A stretch of DNA of 64,000 nt, taken from assembly GCA_905250115.1 (NCBI GenBank), contig CAJNOI010000311.1, positions 1 to 64,000 on the forward strand. The letters run 5' to 3'. The position numbers and the translations under genes were made by a program. How positions within the stretch are numbered: the stretch's first letter is position 1; the number at the start of each line of letters is the position of its first letter. Positions 61,035 through 64,000 of the stretch are shown here, piece after piece. A model generated the notes under the pieces. The model was given only the letters and a program-made list of their open reading frames with translations. It had not been told where the DNA came from and did not search any database. The DNA is from Adineta steineri. Its lineage: Eukaryota > Rotifera > Eurotatoria > Adinetida > Adinetidae.

Positions 61035-64000
61035 ATGAACGTATATTCAATTGAAAAAGGTACAATTGTTTTTCAAGTTTTGTTAATATTTTTATATCAA
61101 TGGACAACTATCAACTGTCAACTGAATATGTATGCTAGTAAAGAAACAATAAAAATTGATTCTTTACAATATGATTGTTTAAATTATCATATTTATTATG
61201 AAAAACCAGCTTATCAAGAATTATTAGATGTAGTTGATGAAGTCATTCCATATTGTTTTCGTCCAAAGAACTATCATGAACGATTGTTTGAAAATTCTAT
61301 TGATCTGTCTTCTCAAAAATTAAGTTTCGAACAATTACGTTTAAACAATATCACTTCATTACAACTTCTATCGTGGTCCGTTTCGATTGATATCGCTGAA
61401 CGTTATGAATTCTATTTAAGTATGTCAAATGCGTCGCTAAATGAGGAATTCTATAATTGTACCGAACCGTGGTTTGGTTCCCAATGTCAATATTCATTTG
61501 GATTTAATGAACAGATATCTTTCAATCAGATTGTTGAAGCAACGTTTCGTGGAAGATTATCATATTTCGAATCATCCGATACGATAATCAAAGTACCCTG
61601 TTATATACTTTTAGAATGTCATCGTAATGGACAACCTTGGTGTCTTGATTGGCGTGAAGTATGCAATGGAATTATCGATTGTTTCGATGAAGGCTCTGAC
61701 GAAGAAAACTGCTTTGATATGGAAATTAATAAATGCGAAGCAAATGAATACCGATGTCATAATGGATTGTGCATATCAGGCGCACTTTGGGAAGATGGTG
61801 CCGGTGATGCCGATTGTCTTGATCGATCAGATGAAGTATTAGATCTCATGTATAAAGACTTTTGTTTTCAAGATCCGACGTTTCATTGCGAAGAACATTC
61901 GTGTAGACCAGATGGAGGTACATTTGCTTGCGGTGATGGTCAATGCGTCGAAACATTTTATGCATGTGAGAACGGCCGCCATTTATTATTGATAGAATCC
62001 ATGACAAGCAAAGGTGATCTAAAAGATGAATGTTGGATTACTATGATCTGTCTTACTAAACTAGTCACAGACGTTAATGGGAAGTCATGCGAAATATGGT
62101 TAATGAATAATTCAATTGATGCAATTCATGAAGAATGCAATTCATTTTTTCAATTTCCAACCGTACCAATTTATTCTCCTCATGTTCGTTTATTCTATGA
62201 AAAATTTCATTTGAATAGAAGTATAAATGAATTCTTTTTTCCTGATTATATTTGCTATGATCAACAACTATGTCATTATATGAAACCAAACTTAATTCAT
62301 GAAAATTTGACTTGTTTAAATGTATCTGAATTAAAATTAACAAGAAACTATACTATGGGATCTTGGATTGAAATAATATTAACAATCGAACAACATTTTC
62401 GTCCATGTTTAATTCCTCATGTTACTTATGAAAACAAAACAAAAAATTCTACAATTTATTCATCATTATATCAATGTCAAAATTCATTGAAAATTATTTC
62501 TACAAGTCGTATTAGGGATAGACAAATAGACTGTTTTCAATTCGATGACGAGACGTATGAACATAGTTGTCAACTTAAAGATAAATATCGCGTCAGATGT
62601 CGTGAAACTAATACATGTTGGTCTCCTATTATGAAAGAAGAAGTTTGTTTATTGCATGGCGAAGATAGAGACGTTTCATTTGATCGTTTTTGTAATGGTG
62701 TCCTAGAATACTATTATCGTGATCATGATGATATAAAATATGATGATGAAGAAGGATGTGAAATATGGTTATGTAATAATATGTATTCACGTTGTGATGG
62801 TTATTGGGCATGTAAAGATGGACGAGATGAGCATAACTGTGGTCACGTTAAATGCCATTCAGGAACTCAAGCATGTGTAGATCGTATTAATTATACTGTA
62901 TTTTGTTTACCTTCGGAACGTGTTAACAATGGCGATGTCGATTGCTTCGGAGCGTCAGACGAACAACAGCAATGTCGAAGATCTTATCCTCCAACTGACG
63001 TATCACCACGCTTTCGCTGTTCAATTGATAACGCATGTTTATCACCATCTCAATTATGTGATGGCGAACTAGATTGTCCAAAAAGTCGTGAAGATGAAGG
63101 AAAATTTTGTAATATCTTTCAATTTAACTGTAACAATGATTTAATACGTAATCGAAATGAAGTTGAACAAGTTCTTTGCGATCTAAGTGAACAAGACAAT
63201 CGTCGAATTAAATATTTTTCTGTTCAAACATTACCTAGTTATCCTTCATTAGAACAAAATTTTATTAATGAAAGTTTTTATTGGCCACTAGATCAACCAT
63301 CATTTATAAATTTCCCTTCATTTATAATTAAGAACAGTTCATGGTATTGTAATCGTGGACTTATTATTTATCTTCGAAGTGAAAATGATAGTTTTAATGA
63401 TGCATGTATATGTCCACCTAGTTACTATGGTCATTTATGCCAATATCAAAATCAACGAGTTAGTTTAACATTACAATTGAGTTCAATCGATAGACATACT
63501 ACTTATGCTATTGTTATTATGTTAATTAATGAGATCGATCAACGACAAGATATTCATTCTTATGATCAATTTGTCTATATAACAAAGCAAAGTTGTAGTA
63601 TAAAATTAAATCGATATTTATTATTTCCAGAACGTCCAAAAAATATCTCTCATAGTTATAGTCTACGTATCGATGCATTTGAAAAAACTCAAATAACATA
63701 CGTTGGAAGTTGGTATTTTCCTATTCATTTTCTTTTCTTACCTATCAATCGAATGGCTATTTCATTAATTCTATCAAATCAGACAGTGGATAATTCATCC
63801 AATTGTTTGATGACATGCGTGAATGGCAGATGTATAAAATATTCAAATAAAAATAAATATTTTTGTCGATGTTATTCGAAATGGGCAGGTATTCATTGTA
63901 ATATATCAATCAATCATCAAATATGTTCAATTGATTCATTTCATTTGGGAATTACATATAATCAATCAATATGTGTATGTCCATTAAATAAATTTGGTTC
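61035..64000 (+). CDS. Large LDLa/EGF-repeat receptor-like protein, 3' end outside the window
   Basis: From the ATG at 61035 the frame is open without a single stop or needed intron to the window end (about 988 codons), so the protein is incomplete. Residues about 8-30 are a hydrophobic signal-peptide-like segment. Several LDLa modules follow: one at about 194-230 ending DCFDEGSDEENC, one with CEANEYRCHNGLC...DADCLDRSDE, a divergent one with CRPDGGTFACGDGQC, then YSRCDGYWACKDGRDEHNC, and FRCSIDNACLSPSQLCDGELDC. EGF-like CICPPSYYGHLC and CRCYSKWAGIHC modules come later. The acidic SDE/DGRDE ends are the calcium-binding half of LDLa. Rotifers have many such intronless ectodomains, some ending in a membrane or 7TM domain; that part cannot be seen here. 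Confidence 0.85.
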   Translation, partial: MNVYSIEKGTIVFQVLLIFLYQWTTINCQLNMYASKETIKIDSLQYDCLNYHIYYEKPAYQELLDVVDEVIPYCFRPKNYHERLFENSIDLSSQKLSFEQLRLNNITSLQLLSWSVSIDIAERYEFYLSMSNASLNEEFYNCTEPWFGSQCQYSFGFNEQISFNQIVEATFRGRLSYFESSDTIIKVPCYILLECHRNGQPWCLDWREVCNGIIDCFDEGSDEENCFDMEINKCEANEYRCHNGLCISGALWEDGAGDADCLDRSDEVLDLMYKDFCFQDPTFHCEEHSCRPDGGTFACGDGQCVETFYACENGRHLLLIESMTSKGDLKDECWITMICLTKLVTDVNGKSCEIWLMNNSIDAIHEECNSFFQFPTVPIYSPHVRLFYEKFHLNRSINEFFFPDYICYDQQLCHYMKPNLIHENLTCLNVSELKLTRNYTMGSWIEIILTIEQHFRPCLIPHVTYENKTKNSTIYSSLYQCQNSLKIISTSRIRDRQIDCFQFDDETYEHSCQLKDKYRVRCRETNTCWSPIMKEEVCLLHGEDRDVSFDRFCNGVLEYYYRDHDDIKYDDEEGCEIWLCNNMYSRCDGYWACKDGRDEHNCGHVKCHSGTQACVDRINYTVFCLPSERVNNGDVDCFGASDEQQQCRRSYPPTDVSPRFRCSIDNACLSPSQLCDGELDCPKSREDEGKFCNIFQFNCNNDLIRNRNEVEQVLCDLSEQDNRRIKYFSVQTLPSYPSLEQNFINESFYWPLDQPSFINFPSFIIKNSSWYCNRGLIIYLRSENDSFNDACICPPSYYGHLCQYQNQRVSLTLQLSSIDRHTTYAIVIMLINEIDQRQDIHSYDQFVYITKQSCSIKLNRYLLFPERPKNISHSYSLRIDAFEKTQITYVGSWYFPIHFLFLPINRMAISLILSNQTVDNSSNCLMTCVNGRCIKYSNKNKYFCRCYSKWAGIHCNISINHQICSIDSFHLGITYNQSICVCPLNKFG

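Noticed and set aside
62074-62811. Minus-strand ORFs inside the LDLa gene
   Set aside because: Antisense shadows of the long plus-strand frame, which has ordered cysteine modules.

Overview
The window looks like animal nuclear DNA, most probably from a rotifer and likely a bdelloid. It is very AT-rich. Its genes have short introns with GT/AG borders, and metazoan families dominate: nuclear receptors, a C/EBP-like bZIP factor, a C2-domain membrane protein, EGF and LDLa proteins, and B-box/NHL proteins. An intronless bacterial-type D-Ala-D-Ala dipeptidase sits among them, which fits the known habit of bdelloids to carry foreign genes. The species call is inference. There is one 100-N assembly gap (55122-55221).

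Layout. (1) 0.6-6.1 kb: two minus-strand B-box/coiled-coil/NHL genes (copies 1 and 2). (2) 9.4-16.5 kb: two plus-strand nuclear receptor paralogues of identical length (394 aa), with a broken third copy between them. (3) 16.5-22.5 kb: a gene-poor tract rich in microsatellites. (4) 22.5-28.7 kb: a bZIP gene, a decayed ORF, the D-Ala-D-Ala dipeptidase and a synaptotagmin-like gene. (5) 30.9-35.0 kb: an ATP-grasp membrane protein and a five-exon membrane protein of unknown function. (6) 35.8-60.0 kb: four more B-box/NHL genes (copies 3-6), interleaved with a secreted EGF-repeat gene and its partial duplicate in large segmental duplications. (7) 61.0 kb to the end: a huge intronless LDLa/EGF ectodomain ORF that runs off the window.

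The most striking content is the six-member B-box/NHL array. All six lie on the minus strand and share one architecture: a 517-nt exon 1 (B-box plus coiled coil), a phase-1 intron, and an exon 2 of about 900 nt encoding a six-bladed NHL propeller. A TATA-like box lies exactly 47 bp upstream of each ATG. Within the propeller the framework is nearly invariant, while the same few residues in each blade differ from copy to copy. That pattern suggests a diversifying binding face on a RING-less TRIM-like scaffold. Two copies (1 and 4) carry in-frame nonsense codons and a third (copy 2) has lost a zinc ligand, so the family appears to turn over by birth and death. At least four families of small inverted-repeat elements sit in introns and intergenic DNA. 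Two insertions have recognisable 8-bp target duplications.
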